The notes beneath the pieces are model-generated. The model ran no database searches. It was not told where the DNA came from and saw nothing but the letters and a program-made list of their open reading frames with translations. 64,000 bases of DNA from Karalla daura (lineage: Eukaryota; Chordata; Actinopteri; Chaetodontiformes; Leiognathidae): assembly GCA_029224185.1 (NCBI GenBank), contig CM055188.1:10308997-10372996 (forward strand). The letters run 5' to 3'. A program made the translations under genes and the position numbers. Positions 34,274 to 47,971 of this stretch are shown piece after piece (the stretch's first letter is position 1; the number at the start of each line of letters is the position of its first letter).

Positions 34274-34995
34274 TTGAGAATTTTTTTCCTTTGTTTTGTC
34301 CTTTGTTTTTGTTTGTTTTCTAGATGCAGCCCACCACCCTCCAACCTTACACCAATACGTGGTGTAAGGTGCCGTTGTGACAGAGGCTCAGTGTCTGCTC
34401 GGGACCACTCTCCTGGGTCTGCTCATGCTTGGAGCCCACTGGGCCCACGTGCGTCCGCGGAGGAGAAGAGTGATCTGTGTGGGTCTGCGAGCACTGCCTG
34501 AACATAAGGACAGTGGCCTCCCAGCCCCTACTTACAAACTCTGTTGTGGGGTGAACGCTGACATCATCATCATCATGTCCTATTCAATGAGCTGTGTAAG
34601 GTAGGCCTATGGCATATGTGACATCATCACTGTCCTCATGTCAGGTGCCTGACTGATGACATCATCAGTGCTGCACTCTGAGGCTTTGATGTCTTTCAAG
34701 GCCCATGATGATGTCACACTGTTGATGGAAAAGTTCAAAGGAGAGGTCCAGATTGCCAACGGAAAGAGCTTTTTACATCTGGCCACTGAGTCTATGAAGG
34801 AGTCAGGCTATGTACACTTGTCTGAGTAGTTTGTAAACTACTGACACACATTGTGTTACTTAGAATTAATAAATGATTAATTTAGTGAAATGTAATTCAT
34901 TGTGTAATTAGCTATAAGGTCAGTATGTGGAACACAGACAAGACAGCCACTTGATGACATAGCTATGGGGAGCCTACCTATCCAGCCTTGTATGT
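34274..34995 (+). repeat. Monomer 47
   Basis: GTGCCG, GTGATC, CTGAAC, CTATGG, TAG followed by private TTTG (GAGTAGTTTG). Confidence 0.97.
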
Positions 34996-35721
34996 TTGAG
35001 AATTTTTTTCCTTTGTTTTGTCCTTTGTTTTTGTTTGTTTTCTAGATGCAGCCCACCACCCTCCAACCTTACACCAATACGTGGTGTAAGGTGCCGTTGT
35101 GACAGAGGCTCAGTGTCTGCTCGGGAACCACTCTCCTGGGTCTACTCATGCTTGGAGCCCACTGGGCCCACGTGCGTCCGCGGAGGAGAAGAGTGGTCTG
35201 TGTGGGTCTGCGAGCACTGCCAGAACATAAGGACAGTGGCCTCCCAGCCCCTACTTACAAACTCTGTTGTGGGGTGAACGCTGACATCATCATCATCATC
35301 ATGTCCTATTCAATGAGCTGTGTAAGGTAGGCCTAAGGCATGTGTGACATCATCACTGTCCTCATGTCAGGTGCCTGACTGATGACATCATCAGTGCTGC
35401 ACTCTGAGGCTTTGATGTCTTTCAAGGCCCATGATGATGTCACACTGTTGATGGAAAAGTTCAAAGGAGAGGTCCAGATTGCCAACGGAAAGAGCTTTTT
35501 ACATCTGGCCACTGAGTCTATGAAGGACTCAGGCTATGTACACTTGTCTGAGTAGGTTGTAAACTACTGAAACACATTGTGTTACTTAGAATTAATAAAT
35601 TATGAATTTAGTGAAATGTAATTCATTGTGTAATTAGCTATAAGGTCAGTATGTGGAACACAGACAAGACAGCCACTTGATGACATAGCTATGGGGAGCC
35701 TACCTATCCAGCCTTGTATGT
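34996..35721 (+). repeat. Monomer 48
   Basis: Same haplotype as monomer 45 (GGGAACC, TCTACTCATG, AAGGACTCAGG, AAATTATGAAT) but CAGAAC. Confidence 0.97.
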
Positions 35722-36441
35722 TTGAGAATTTTTTTCCTTTGTTTTGTCCTTTGTTTTTGTTTGTTTTCTAGATGCAGCCCACCACCCTCCAACCGTACAC
35801 CAATACGTGGTGTAAGGTGCAGTTGTGACAGAGGTTCAGTGTCTGCTCGGGACCACTCTCCTGGGTCTGCTCATGCTTGGAGCCCACTGGGCCCACGTGC
35901 GTCCGCGGAGGAGAAGAGTGGTCTGTGTGGGTCTGCGAGCACTGCCTGAACATAAGGACAGTGGCCTCCCAGCCCCTACTTACAAACTCTGTTGTGGGGT
36001 GAACGCTGACATCATCATCATCATGTCCTATTCAATGAGCTGTGTAAGGTAGGCCTAAGGCATGTGTGACATCATCACTGTCCTCATGTCAGGTGCCTGA
36101 CTGATGACATCATCAGTGCTGCACTCTGAGGCTTTGATGTCTTTCAAGGCCCATGATGATGTCACACTGTTGATGGAAAAGTTCAAAGGAGAGGTCCAGA
36201 TTGCCAACGGAAAGAGCTTTTTACATCTGGCCACTGAGTCTATGAAGGAGTCAGGCTATGTACACTTGTCTGAGCAGGTTGTAAACTACTGACATACATT
36301 GTTTCTTATACTTAATAAATGATTAATTTAGTGAAATGTAATTCATTGTGTAATTAGCTATAAGGTCAGTATGTGGAACACAGACAAGACAGCCACTTGA
36401 TCACATAGCTATGGGGAGCCTACCTATCCAGCCTTGTATGT
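35722..36441 (+). repeat. Monomer 49
   Basis: CCGTACACC, GAGGTTC, CTGAAC, CAG with open frame (36104-36292), GACATACATTG tail S, TTGATCACATAG. Confidence 0.97.
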
Positions 36442-37166
36442 TTGAGAATTTTTTTCCTTTGTTTTGTCCTTTGTTTTTGTTTGTTTTCTAGATGCAGCCC
36501 ACCACCCTCCAACCTTACACCAATACGTGGTGTAAGGTGCAGTTGTGACAGAGGTTCAGTGTCTGCTCGGGACCACTCTCCTGGGTCTGCTCATGCTTGG
36601 AGCCCACTGGGCCCACGTGCGTCCGCGGAGGAGAAGAGTGGTCTGTGTGGGTCTGCGAGCACTGCCACAACATAAGGACAGTGGCCTCCCAGCCCCTACT
36701 TACAAACTCTGTTGTGGGGTGAACGCTGACATCATCGTCATCATCATGTCCTATTCAATGAGCTGTGTAAGGTAGGCCTAAGGCATGTGTGACATCATCA
36801 CTGTCCTCATGTCAGGTGCCTGACTGATGACATCATCAGTGCTGCACTCTGAGGCTTTGATGTCTTTCAAGGCCCATGATGATGTCACACTGTTGATGGA
36901 AAAGTTCAAAGGAGAGGTCCAGATTGCCAACGGAAAGAGCTTTTTACATCTGGCCACTGAGTCTATGAAGGAGTCAGGCTATGTACACTTGTCTGAGTAG
37001 GTTGTAAACTACTGAAACACATTGTGTTACTTAGAATTAATAAATTATGAATTTAGTGAAATGTAATTCATTGTGTAATTAGCTATAAGGTCAGTATGTG
37101 GAACACAGACAAGACAGCCACTTGATGACATAGCTATGGGGAGCCTACCTATCCAGCCTTGTATGT
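36442..37166 (+). repeat. Monomer 50
   Basis: GAGGTTC, CACAAC, ATC tract interrupted once (ATCATCGTCATCATC), TAG, AAATTATGAAT. Confidence 0.97.
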
Positions 37167-37886
37167 TTGAGAATTTTTTTCCTTTGTTTTGTCCTTTGTT
37201 TTTGTTTGTTTTCTAGATGCAGCCCACCACCCTCCAACCTTACACCAATACGTGGTGTAAGGTGCAGTTGTGACAGAGGCTCAGTGTCTGCTCGGGACCA
37301 CTCTCCTGGGTCTGCTAATGCTTGGAGCCCACTGGGCCCACGTGCGTCCGCGGAGGAGAAGAGTGGTCTGTGTGGGTCTGCGAGCACTGCCTGAATATAA
37401 GGACAGTGGCCTCCCAGCCCCTTCTTACAAACTCTGTTGTGGGGTGAACGCTGACATCATCATCATCATGTCCTATTCAATGAGCTGTGTAAGGTAGGCC
37501 TAAGGCATGTGTGACATCATCACTGTCCTCATGTCAGGTGCCTGACTGATGACATCATCAGTGCTGCACTCTGAGGCTTTGATGTCTTTCAAGGCCCATG
37601 ATGATGTCACACTGTTGATGGAAAAGTCCAAAGGAGAGGTCCAGATTGCCAACGGAAAGAGCTTTTTACATCTGGCCACTGAGTCTATGAAGGAGTCAGG
37701 CTATGTACACTTGTCTGAGCAGGTTGTAAACTACTGACACACATTGTTTCTTATACTTAATAAATGATTAATTTAGTGAAATGTAATTCATTGTGTAATT
37801 AGCTATAAGGTCAGTATGTGGAACACAGACAAGACAGCCACTTGATGACATAGCTATGGGGAGCCTACCTATCCAGCCTTGTATGT
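37167..37886 (+). repeat. Monomer 51
   Basis: Private CTGCTAATG (Met codon of the core frame kept by shift of context), CTGAAT, CCCTTCTTAC, AAAAGTCCAAAG (Phe to Ser), CAG with open frame (37549-37737), tail S. Confidence 0.97.
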
Positions 37887-38602
37887 TTGAGAATTTTTTT
37901 CCTTTGTTTTTGTTTGTTTTCTAGATGCAGCCCACCACCCTCCAACCTTACACCAATATGTGGTGTAAGGTGCAGTTGTGACAGAGGCTCAGTGTCTGCT
38001 CGGGACCACTCTCCTGGGTCTGCTCATGCTTGGAGCCCACTGGGCCCACGTGCGTCCGCGGAGGAGAAGAGTGGTCTGTGTGGGTCTGCGAGCACTGCCT
38101 GAACATAAGGACAGTGGCCTCCCAGCCCCTACTTACAAACTCTGTTGTGGGGTGAACGCTGACATCATCATCACCATCATCATGTCCTATTCAATGAGCT
38201 GTGTAAGGTAGGCCTAAGGCATATGTGACATCATCACTGTCCTCATGTCAGGTGCCTGACTGATGACATCATCAGTGCTGCACTCTGAGGCTTTGATGTC
38301 TTTCAAGGCCCATGATGATGTCACACTGTTGATGGAAAAGTTCAAAGGAGAGGTCCAGATTGCCAACGGAAAGAGCTTTTTACATCTGGCCGCTGAGTCT
38401 ATGAAGGAGTCAGGCTATGTACACTTGTCTGAGTAGGTTGTAAACTACTGACACACATTGTGTTACTTAGAATTAATAAATGATTAATTTAGTGAAATGT
38501 AATTCATTGTGTAATTAGCTATAAGGTCAGTATGTGGAACACAGACAAGACAGCCACTTGATGACATAGCTATGGGGAGCCTACCTATCCAGCCTTGTAT
38601 GT
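37887..38602 (+). repeat. Monomer 52
   Basis: Pyrimidine tract 12 bp shorter, AATATG, CTGAAC, ATCATCATCACCATCATC, private TGGCCGCTGAG, TAG. Confidence 0.97.
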
Positions 38603-39324
38603 TTGGGAATTTTTTTCCTTTGTTTTGTCCTTTGTTTTTGTTTGTTTTCTAGATGCAGCCCACCACCCTCCAACCTTACACCAATACGTGGTGTAAGGTG
38701 CCGTTGTGACAGAGGCTCAGTGTCTGCTCGGGACCACTCTCCTGGGTCTGCTCATGCTTGGAGCCCACTGGGCCCACGTGCGTCCGCGGAGGAGAAGAGT
38801 GGTCTGTGTGGGTCTGCGAGCACTGCCACAACATAAGGACAGTGGCCTCCCAGCCCCTACTTACAAACTCTGTTGTGGGGTGAACGCTGACATCATCATC
38901 ATCATGTCCTATTCAATGAGCTGTGTAAGGTAGGCCTATGGCATATGTGACATCATCACTGTCCTCATGTCAGGTGCCTGACTGATGACATCATCAGTGC
39001 TGCACTCTGAGGCTTTGATGTCTTTCAAGGCCCATGATGATGTCACACTGTTGATGGAAAAGTTCAAAGGAGAGGTCCAGATTGCCAACGGAAAGAGCTT
39101 TTTACATCTGGCCACTGAGTCTATGAAGGAGTCAGGCTATGTACACTTGTCTGAGTAGGTTGTAAACTACTGACACACATTGTGTTACTTAGAATTAATA
39201 AATGATTAATTTAGTGAAATGTAATTCATTGTGTAATTAGCTATAAGGTCAGTATGTGGAACACAGACAAGACAGCCACTTGATGACATAGCTATGGGGA
39301 GCCTACCTATCCAGCCTTGTATGT
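38603..39324 (+). repeat. Monomer 53
   Basis: Private GTTTGGGAATT at the boundary, GTGCCG, CACAAC, CTATGG, TAG. Confidence 0.97.
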
Positions 39325-40052
39325 TTGAGAATTTTTTTCCTTTGTTTTGTCCTTTGTTTTTGTTTGTTTTCTAGATGCAGCCCACCACCCTCCAACCTTA
39401 CACCAATATGTGGTGTAAGGTGCAGTTGTGACAGAGGCTCAGTGTCTGCTCGGGACCACTCTCCTGGGTCTGCTCATGCTTGGAGCCCACTGGGCCCACG
39501 TGCGTCCGCGGAGGAGAAGAGTGGTCCGTGTGGGTCTGCGAGCACTGCCTGAACATAAGGACAGTGGCCTCCCAGCCCCTACTTACAAACTCTGTTGTGG
39601 GGTGAACGCTGACATCATCATCACCATCATCATGTCCTATTCAATGAGCTGTGTAAGGTAGGCCTAAGGCATATGTGACATCATCACTGTCCTCATGTCA
39701 GGTGCCTGACTGATGACATCATCAGTGCTGCACTCTGAGGCTTTGATGTCTTTCAAGGCCCATGATGATGTCACACTGTTGATGGAAAAGTTCAAAGGAG
39801 AGGTCCAGATTGCCAACGGAAAGAGCTTTTTACATCTGGCCACTGAGTCTATGAAGGAGTCAGGCTATGTACACTTGTCTGAGTAGGTTGTAAACTACTG
39901 ACACACATTGTGTTACTTAGAATTAATAAATGATTAATTTAGTGAAATGTAATTCATTGTGTAATTAGCTATAAGGTCAGTATGTGGAACACAGACAAGA
40001 CAGCCACTTGATGACATAGCTATGGGGAGCCTACCTATCCAGCCTTGTATGT
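39325..40052 (+). repeat. Monomer 54
   Basis: Full pyrimidine tract but otherwise like monomer 52: AATATG, CTGAAC, ATCATCATCACCATCATC; private GTGGTCCGTG; TAG. Confidence 0.97.
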
Positions 40053-40768
40053 TTGAGAATTTTTTTCCTTTGTTTTTGTTTGTTTTCTAGATGCAGCCCA
40101 CCACCCTCCAACCTTACACCAATATGTGGTGTAAGGTGCAGTTGTGACAGAAGCTCAGTGTCTGCTCGGGACCACTCTCCTGGGTCTGCTCATGCTTGGA
40201 GCCCACTGGGCCCACGTGCGTCCGCGGAGGAGAAGAGTGGTCTGTGTGGGTCTGCGAGCACTGCCTGAACATAAGGACAGTGGCCTCCCAGCCCCTACTT
40301 ACAAACTCTGTTGTGGGGTGAACGCTGACATCATCATCACCATCATCATGTCCTATTCAATGAGCTGTGTAAGGTAGGCCTAAGGCATATGTGACATCAT
40401 CACTGTCCTCATGTCAGGTGCCTGACTGATGACATCATCAGTGCTGCACTCTGAGGCTTTGATGTCTTTCAAGGCCCATGATGATGTCACACTGTTGATG
40501 GAAAAGTTCAAAGGAGAGGTCCAGATTGCCAACGGAAAGAGCTTTTTACATCTGGCCACTGAGTCTATGAAGGAGTCAGGCTATGTACACTTGTCTGAGT
40601 AGGTTGTAAACTACTGACACACATTGTGTTACTTAGAATTAATAAATGATTAATTTAGTGAAATGTAATTCATTGTGTAATTAGCTATAAGGTCAGTATG
40701 TGGAACACAGACAAGACAGCCACTTGATGACATAGCTATGGGGAGCCTACCTATCCAGCCTTGTATGT
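40053..40768 (+). repeat. Monomer 55
   Basis: Pyrimidine tract 12 bp shorter, AATATG, private CAGAAGCTCAG, interrupted ATC tract as in monomers 52 and 54, TAG. Confidence 0.97.
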
Positions 40769-41491
40769 TTGAGAATTTTTTTCCTTTGTTTTGTCCTTTG
40801 TTTTTGTTTGTTTTCTAGATGCAGCCCACCACCCTCCAACCTTACACCAATACGTGGTGTAAGGTGCCGTTGTGACAGAGGCTCAGTGTCTGCTCAGGAA
40901 CCACTCTCCTGGGTCTGCTCATGCTTGGAGCCCACTGGGCCCACGTGCGTCCGCGGAGGAGAAGAGTGGTCTGTGTGGGTCTGTGAGCACTGCCTGAACA
41001 TAAGGACAGTGGCCTCCCAGCCCCTACTTACAAACTTTGTTGTGGGGTGAACGCTGACATCATCATCATCATGTCCTATTCAATGAGCTGTGTAAGGTAG
41101 GCCTAAGGCATATGTGACATCATCACTGTCCTCATGTCAGGTGCCTTACTGATGACATCATCAGTGCTGCACTCTGAGGCTTTGATGTCTTTCAAGGCCC
41201 ATGATGATGTCACACTGTTGATGGAAAAGTTCAAAGGAGAGGTCCAGATTGCCAACGGAAAGAGCTTTTTACATCTGGCCACTGAGTCTATGAAGGAGTC
41301 AGGCTATGTACACTTGTCTGAGTAGGTTGTAAACTACTGAAACACATTGTGTTACTTAGAATTAATAAATTATGAATTTAGTGAAATGTAATTCATTGTG
41401 TAATTAGCTATAAGGTCAGTATGTGGAACACAGACAAGACAGCCACTTGATGACATAGCTATGGGGAGCCTACCTATCCAGCCTTGTATGT
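40769..41491 (+). repeat. Monomer 56
   Basis: GTGCCG, CTCAGGAACC (CpG-type change plus the 1-base insertion), CTGTGAG, CTGAAC, TTACTG, TAG, AAATTATGAAT. Confidence 0.97.
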
Positions 41492-42212
41492 TTGAGAATT
41501 TTTTTCCTTTGTTTTGTCCTTTGTTTTTGTTTGTTTTCTAGATGCAGCCCACCACCCTCCAACCGTACACCAATACGTGGTGTAAGGTGCAGTTGTGACA
41601 GAGGCTCAGTGTCTGCTCGGGACCACTCTCCTGGGTCTGCTCATGCTTGGAGCCCACTGGGCCCACGTGCGTCCGCGGAGGAGAAGAGTGGTCTGTGTGG
41701 GTCTGCGAGCACTGCCAGAACATAAGGACAGTGGCCTCCCAGCCCCCACTTACAAACTCTGTTGTGGGGTGAACGCTGACATCATCATCATCATGTCCTA
41801 TTCAATGAGCTGTGTAAGGTAGGCCTAAGGCATGTGTGACATCATCACTGTCCTCATGTCAGGTGCCTGACTGATGACATCATCAGTGCTGCACTCTGAG
41901 GCTTTGATGTCTTTCAAGGCCCATGATGATGTCACACTGTTGATGGGAAAAGTTCAAAGGAGAGGTCCAGATTGCCAACGGAAAGAGCTTTTTACATCTG
42001 GCCACTGAGTCTATGAAGGAGTCAGGCTATGTACACTTGTCTGAGCAGGTTGTAAACTACTGACATACATTGTTTCTTATACTTAATAAATGATTAATTT
42101 AGTGAAATGTAATTCATTGTGTAATTAGCTATAAGGTCAGTATGTGGAACACAGACAAGACAGCCACTTGATCACATAGCTATGGGGAGCCTACCTATCC
42201 AGCCTTGTATGT
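41492..42212 (+). repeat. Monomer 57
   Basis: CCGTACACC, CAGAAC, CCCCCACTT, CAG but with one extra G (GATGGGAAAAG) that shifts the 62-codon frame; GACATACATTG tail S, TTGATCACATAG. Confidence 0.97.
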
Positions 42213-42937
42213 TTGAGAATTTTTTTCCTTTGTTTTGTCCTTTGTTTTTGTTTGTTTTCTAGATGCAGCACACCACCCTCCAACCTTACACCAATACGTG
42301 GTGTAAGGTGCAGTTGTGACAGAGGTTCAGTGTCTGCTCGGGACCACTCTCCTGGGTCTGCTCATGCTTGGAGCCCACTGGGCCCACGTGCGTCCGCGGA
42401 GGAGAAGAGTGGTCTGTGTGGGTCTGCGAGCACTGCCACAACATAAGGACAGTGGCCTCCCAGCCCCTACTTACAAACTCTGTTGTGGGGTGAACGCTGA
42501 CATCATCATCATCATCATGTCCTATTCAATGAGCTGTGTAAGGTAGGCCTAAGGCATGTGTGACATCATCACTGTCCTCATGTCAGGTGCCTGACTGATG
42601 ACATCATCAGTGCTGCACTCTGAGGCTTTGATGTGTTTCAAGGCCCATGATGATGTCACACTGTTGATGGAAAAGTTCAAAGGAGAGGTCCAGATTGCCA
42701 ACGGAAAGAGCTTTTTACATCTGGCCACTGAGTCTATGAAGGAGTCAGGCTATGTACACTTGTCTGAGTAGGTTGTAAACTACTGAAACACATTGTGTTA
42801 CTTAGAATTAATAAATTATGAATTTAGTGAAATGTAATTCATTGTGTAATTAGCTATAAGGTCAGTATGTGGAACACAGACAAGACAGCCACTTGATGAC
42901 ATAGCTATGGGGAGCCTACCTATCCAGCCTTGTATGT
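42213..42937 (+). repeat. Monomer 58
   Basis: CAGCAC, GAGGTTC, CACAAC, (ATC)5, GATGTGTTTC, TAG, AAATTATGAAT. Confidence 0.97.
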
Positions 42938-43657
42938 TTGAGAATTTTTTTCCTTTGTTTTGTCCTTTGTTTTTGTTTGTTTTCTAGATGCAGCCCACCA
43001 CCCTCCAACCTTACACCAATACGTGGTGTAAGGTGCAGTTGTGACAGAGGCTCAGTGTCTGCTCGGGACCACTCTCCTGGATCTGCTCATGCTTGGAGCC
43101 CACTGGGCCCACGTGCGTCCGCGGAGGAGAAGAGTGGTCTGTGTGGGTCTGCGAGCACTGCCAGAACATAAGGACAGTGGCCTCCCAGCCCCTACTTACA
43201 AACTCTGTTGTGGGGTGAACGCTGACATCATCATCATCATGTCCTATTCAATGAGCTGTGTAAGGTAGGCCTAAGGCATGTGTGACATCATCACTGTCCT
43301 CATGTCAGGTGCCTGACTGATGACATCATCAGTGCTGCACTCTGAGGCTTTGATGTCTTTCAAGGCCCATGATGATGTCACACTGTTGATGGAAAAGTTC
43401 AAAGGAGAGGTCCAGATTGCCAACGGAAAGAGCTTTTTACATCTGGCCACTGAGTCTATGAAGGAGTCAGGCTATGTACACTTGTCTGAGCAGGTTGTAA
43501 ACTACTGACACACATTGTTGCTTATACTTAATAAATGATTAATTTAGTGAAATGTAATTCATTGTGTAATTAGCTATAAGGTCAGTATGTGGAACACAGA
43601 CAAGACAGCCACTTGATGACATAGCTATGGGGAGCCTACCTATCCAGCCTTGTATGT
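42938..43657 (+). repeat. Monomer 59
   Basis: CCTGGATCTGC, CAGAAC, CAG with open frame (43320-43508), tail ATTGTTGCTTATACTT. Sister of monomer 65. Confidence 0.97.
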
Positions 43658-44377
43658 TTGAGAATTTTTTTCCTTTGTTTTGTCCTTTGTTTTTGTTTGT
43701 TTTCTAGATGCAGCCCACCACCCTCCAACCGTACACCAATACGTGGTGTAAGGTGCAGTTGTGACAGAGGCTCAGTGTCTGCTCGGGACCACTCTCCTGG
43801 GTCTGCTCATGCTTGGAGCCCACTGGGCCCACGTGCGTCCGCGGAGGAGAAGAGTGGTCTGTGTGGGTCTGCGAGCACTGCCAGAACATAAGGACAGTGG
43901 CCTCCCAGCCCCTACTTACAAACTCTGTTGTGGGGTGAACGCTGACATCATCATCATCATGTCCTATTCAATGAGCTGTGTAAGGTAGGCCTAAGGCATG
44001 TGTGACATCATCACTGTCCTCATGTCAGGTGCCTGACTGATGACATCATCAGTGCTGCACTCTGAGGCTTTGATGTGTTTCAAGGCCCATGATGATGTCA
44101 CACTGTTGATGGAAAAGTTCAAAGGAGAGGTCCAGATTGCCAACGGAAAGAGCTTTTTACATCTGGCCACTGAGTCTATGAAGGAGTCAGGCTATGTACA
44201 CTTGTCTGAGCAGGTTGTAAACTACTGACACACATTGTTACTTATACTTAATAAATGATTAATTTAGTGAAATGTAATTCATTGTGTAATTAGCTATAAG
44301 GTCAGTATGTGGAACACAGACAAGACAGCCACTTGATGACATAGCTATGGGGAGCCTACCTATCCAGCCTTGTATGT
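43658..44377 (+). repeat. Monomer 60
   Basis: CCGTACACC, CAGAAC, GATGTGTTTC, CAG with open frame (44040-44228), tail GTTACTTATACTT. Appears identical to monomer 63. Confidence 0.97.
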
Positions 44378-45099
44378 TTGAGAATTTTTTTCCTTTGTTT
44401 TGTCCTTTGTTTTTGTTTGTTTTCTAGATAGAGCCCACCACCCTCCAACGTTCCACCAATACGTGGTGTAAGGTGCAGTTGTGACAGAGGCTCAGTGTCT
44501 GCTCGGGACCACTCTCCTGGGTCTGCTCATGCTTGGAGCCCACTGGGCCCACGTGCGTCCGCGGAGGAGAAGAGTGGTCTGTGTGGGTCTGCGAGCACTG
44601 CCTGAATATAAGGACAGTGGCCTCCCAGCCCCGACTTACAAACTCTGTTGTGGGGTGAACGCTGACATCATCATCATCATGTCCTATTCAATGAGCTGTG
44701 TAAGGTAGGCCTAAGGCATGTGTGACATCATCACTGTCCTCATGTCAGGTGCCTGACTGATGACATCATCAGTGCTGCACTCTGAGGCTTTGATGTCTTT
44801 CAAGGCCCATGATGATGTCACACTGTTGATGGAAAAGTTCAAAGGAGAGGTCCAGATTGCCAATGGAAAGAGCTTTTTACATCTGGCCACTGAGTCTATG
44901 AAGGAGTCAGGCTATGTACACTTGTCTGAGTAGGTTGTAAACTACTGACACACATTGTGTTACTTAGAATTAATAAATGATTAATTTAGTGAAATGTAAT
45001 TCATTGTGTAATTAGCTATAAGGTCAGTATGTGGAACACAGACAAGACAGCCACTTGATGACATAGCTATGGGGAGCCTACCTATCCAGCCTTGTATGT
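44378..45099 (+). repeat. Monomer 61
   Basis: CTAGATAGAGCCC destroys the ATG after the acceptor-like site; GTTCCACC, CTGAAT, CCCCGACTT, CAATGGAAAG, TAG. Confidence 0.97.
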
Positions 45100-45821
45100 T
45101 TGAGAATTTTTTTCCTTTGTTTTGTCCTTTGTTTTTGTTTGTTTTCTAGATGCAGCCCACCACCCTCCAACCTTACACCAATACGTGGTGTAAGGTGCCG
45201 TTGTGACAGAGGCTCAGTGTCTGCTCGGGACCACTCTCCTGGGTCTGCTCATGCTTGGAGCCCACTGGGCCCACGTGCGTCCGCGGAGGAGAAGAGTGAT
45301 CTGTGTGGGTCTGCGAGCACTGCCTGAACATAAGGACAGTGGCCTCCCAGCCCCTACTTACAAACTCTGTTGTGGGGTGAACGCTGACATCATCATCATC
45401 ATGTCCTATTCAATGAGCTGTGTAAGGTAGGCCTATGGCATATGTGACATCATCACTGTCCTCATGTCAGGTGCCTGACTGATGACATCATCAGTGCTGC
45501 ACTCTGAGGCTTTGATGTCTTTCAAGGCCCATGATGATGTCACACTGTTGATGGAAAAGTTCAAAGGAGAGGTCCAGATTGCCAACGGAAAGAGCTTTTT
45601 ACATCTGGCCACTGAGTCTATGAAGGAGTCAGGCTATGTACACTTGTCTGAGTAGGTTGTAAACTACTGAAACACATTGTGTTACTTAGAATTAATAAAT
45701 GATTAATTTAGTGAAATGTAATTCATTGTGGAATTAGCTATAAGGTCAGTATGTGGAACACAGACAAGACAGCCACTTGATGACATAGCTATGGGGAGCC
45801 TACCTATCCAGCCTTGTATGT
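45100..45821 (+). repeat. Monomer 62
   Basis: GTGCCG, GTGATC, CTGAAC, CTATGG, TAG, tail L with TGTGGAATTAG. Confidence 0.97.
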
Positions 45822-46541
45822 TTGAGAATTTTTTTCCTTTGTTTTGTCCTTTGTTTTTGTTTGTTTTCTAGATGCAGCCCACCACCCTCCAACCGTACAC
45901 CAATACGTGGTGTAAGGTGCAGTTGTGACAGAGGCTCAGTGTCTGCTCGGGACCACTCTCCTGGGTCTGCTCATGCTTGGAGCCCACTGGGCCCACGTGC
46001 GTCCGCGGAGGAGAAGAGTGGTCTGTGTGGGTCTGCGAGCACTGCCAGAACATAAGGACAGTGGCCTCCCAGCCCCTACTTACAAACTCTGTTGTGGGGT
46101 GAACGCTGACATCATCATCATCATGTCCTATTCAATGAGCTGTGTAAGGTAGGCCTAAGGCATGTGTGACATCATCACTGTCCTCATGTCAGGTGCCTGA
46201 CTGATGACATCATCAGTGCTGCACTCTGAGGCTTTGATGTGTTTCAAGGCCCATGATGATGTCACACTGTTGATGGAAAAGTTCAAAGGAGAGGTCCAGA
46301 TTGCCAACGGAAAGAGCTTTTTACATCTGGCCACTGAGTCTATGAAGGAGTCAGGCTATGTACACTTGTCTGAGCAGGTTGTAAACTACTGACACACATT
46401 GTTACTTATACTTAATAAATGATTAATTTAGTGAAATGTAATTCATTGTGTAATTAGCTATAAGGTCAGTATGTGGAACACAGACAAGACAGCCACTTGA
46501 TGACATAGCTATGGGGAGCCTACCTATCCAGCCTTGTATGT
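45822..46541 (+). repeat. Monomer 63
   Basis: Second copy of monomer 60, 2164 bp downstream; frame open (46204-46392). Confidence 0.97.
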
Positions 46542-47263
46542 TTGAGAATTTTTTTCCTTTGTTTTGTCCTTTGTTTTTGTTTGTTTTCTAGATGCAGCCC
46601 ACCACCCTCCAACCGTACACCAATACGTGGTGTAAGGTGCAGTTGTGACAGAGGCTCAGTGTCTGCTCGGGACCACTCTCCTGGGTCTGCTCATGCTTGG
46701 AGCCCACTGGGCCCACGTGCGTCCGCGGAGGAGAAGAGTGGTCTGTGTGGGTCTGCGAGCACTGCCACAACATAAGGACAGTGGCCTCCCAGCCCCTACT
46801 TACAAACTCTGTTGTGGGGTGAACGCTGACATCATCATCATCATGTCCTATTCAATGAGCTGTGTAAGGTAGGCCTAAGGCATGTGTGACATCATCACTG
46901 TCCTCATGTCAGGTGCCTGACTGATGACATCATCAGTGCTGCACTCTGAGGCTTTGATGTCTTTCAAGGCCCATGATGATGTCACACTGTTGATGGAAAA
47001 GTTCAAAGGAGAGGTCCAGATTGCCAACGGAAAGAGCTTTTTACATCTGGCCACTGAGTCTATGAAGGAGTCAGGCTATGTACACTTGTCTGAGTAGGTT
47101 GTAAACTACTGACACACATTGTGTTACTTTGAATTAATAAATTATGAATTTAGTGAAATGTAATTCATTGTGTAATTAGCTATAAGGTCAGTATGTGGAA
47201 CACAGACAAGACAGCCACTTGATGACATAGCTATGGGAAGCCTACCTATCCAGCCTTGTATGT
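46542..47263 (+). repeat. Monomer 64
   Basis: CCGTACACC, CACAAC, TAG, tail ACTTTGAATT with AAATTATGAAT, TGGGAAGCC. Confidence 0.97.
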
Positions 47264-47971
47264 TTGAGAATTTTTTTCCTTTGTTTTTGTTTGGTTTCTA
47301 GATGCAGCCCACCACCCTCCAACCTTACACCAATACGTGGTGTAAGGTGCAGTTGTGACAGAGGCTCAGTGTCTGCTCGGGACCACTCTCCTGGATCTGC
47401 TCATGCTTGGAGCCCACTGGGCCCACGTGCGTCCGCGGAGGAGAAGAGTGGTCTGTGTGGGTCTGCGAGCACTGCCAGAACATAAGGACAGTGGCCTCCC
47501 AGCCCCTACTTACAAACTCTGTTGTGGGGTGAACGCTGACATCATCATCATCATGTCCTATTCAATGAGCTGTGTAAGGTAGGCCTAAGGCATGTGTGAC
47601 ATCATCACTGTCCTCATGTCAGGTGCCTGACTGATGACATCATCAGTGCTGCACTCTGAGGCTTTGATGTCTTTCAAGGCCCATGATGATGTCACACTGT
47701 TGATGGAAAAGTTCAAAGGAGAGGTCCAGATTGCCAACGGAAAGAGCTTTTTACATCTGGCCACTGAGTCTATGAAGGAGTCAGGCTATGTACACTTGTC
47801 TGAGCAGGTTGTAAACTACTGACACACATTGTTGCTTATACTTAATAAATGATTAATTTAGTGAAATGTAATTCATTGTGTAATTAGCTATAAGGTCAGT
47901 ATGTGGAACACAGACAAGACAGCCACTTGATGACATAGCTATGGGGAGCCTACCTATCCAGCCTTGTATGT
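47264..47971 (+). repeat. Monomer 65 (708 bp)
   Basis: Pyrimidine tract 12 bp shorter with TTTGGTTTCTAG, CCTGGATCTGC, CAGAAC, CAG with open frame (47634-47822), tail ATTGTTGCTTATACTT. Confidence 0.97.

Noticed and set aside
40769..41050. 93-codon frames in monomers with GGGAACC
   Set aside because: These come from a 1-base insertion that shifts the TTG-started T-tract frame into another register; no ATG start and no conservation of the new C-terminal part beyond DNA identity.
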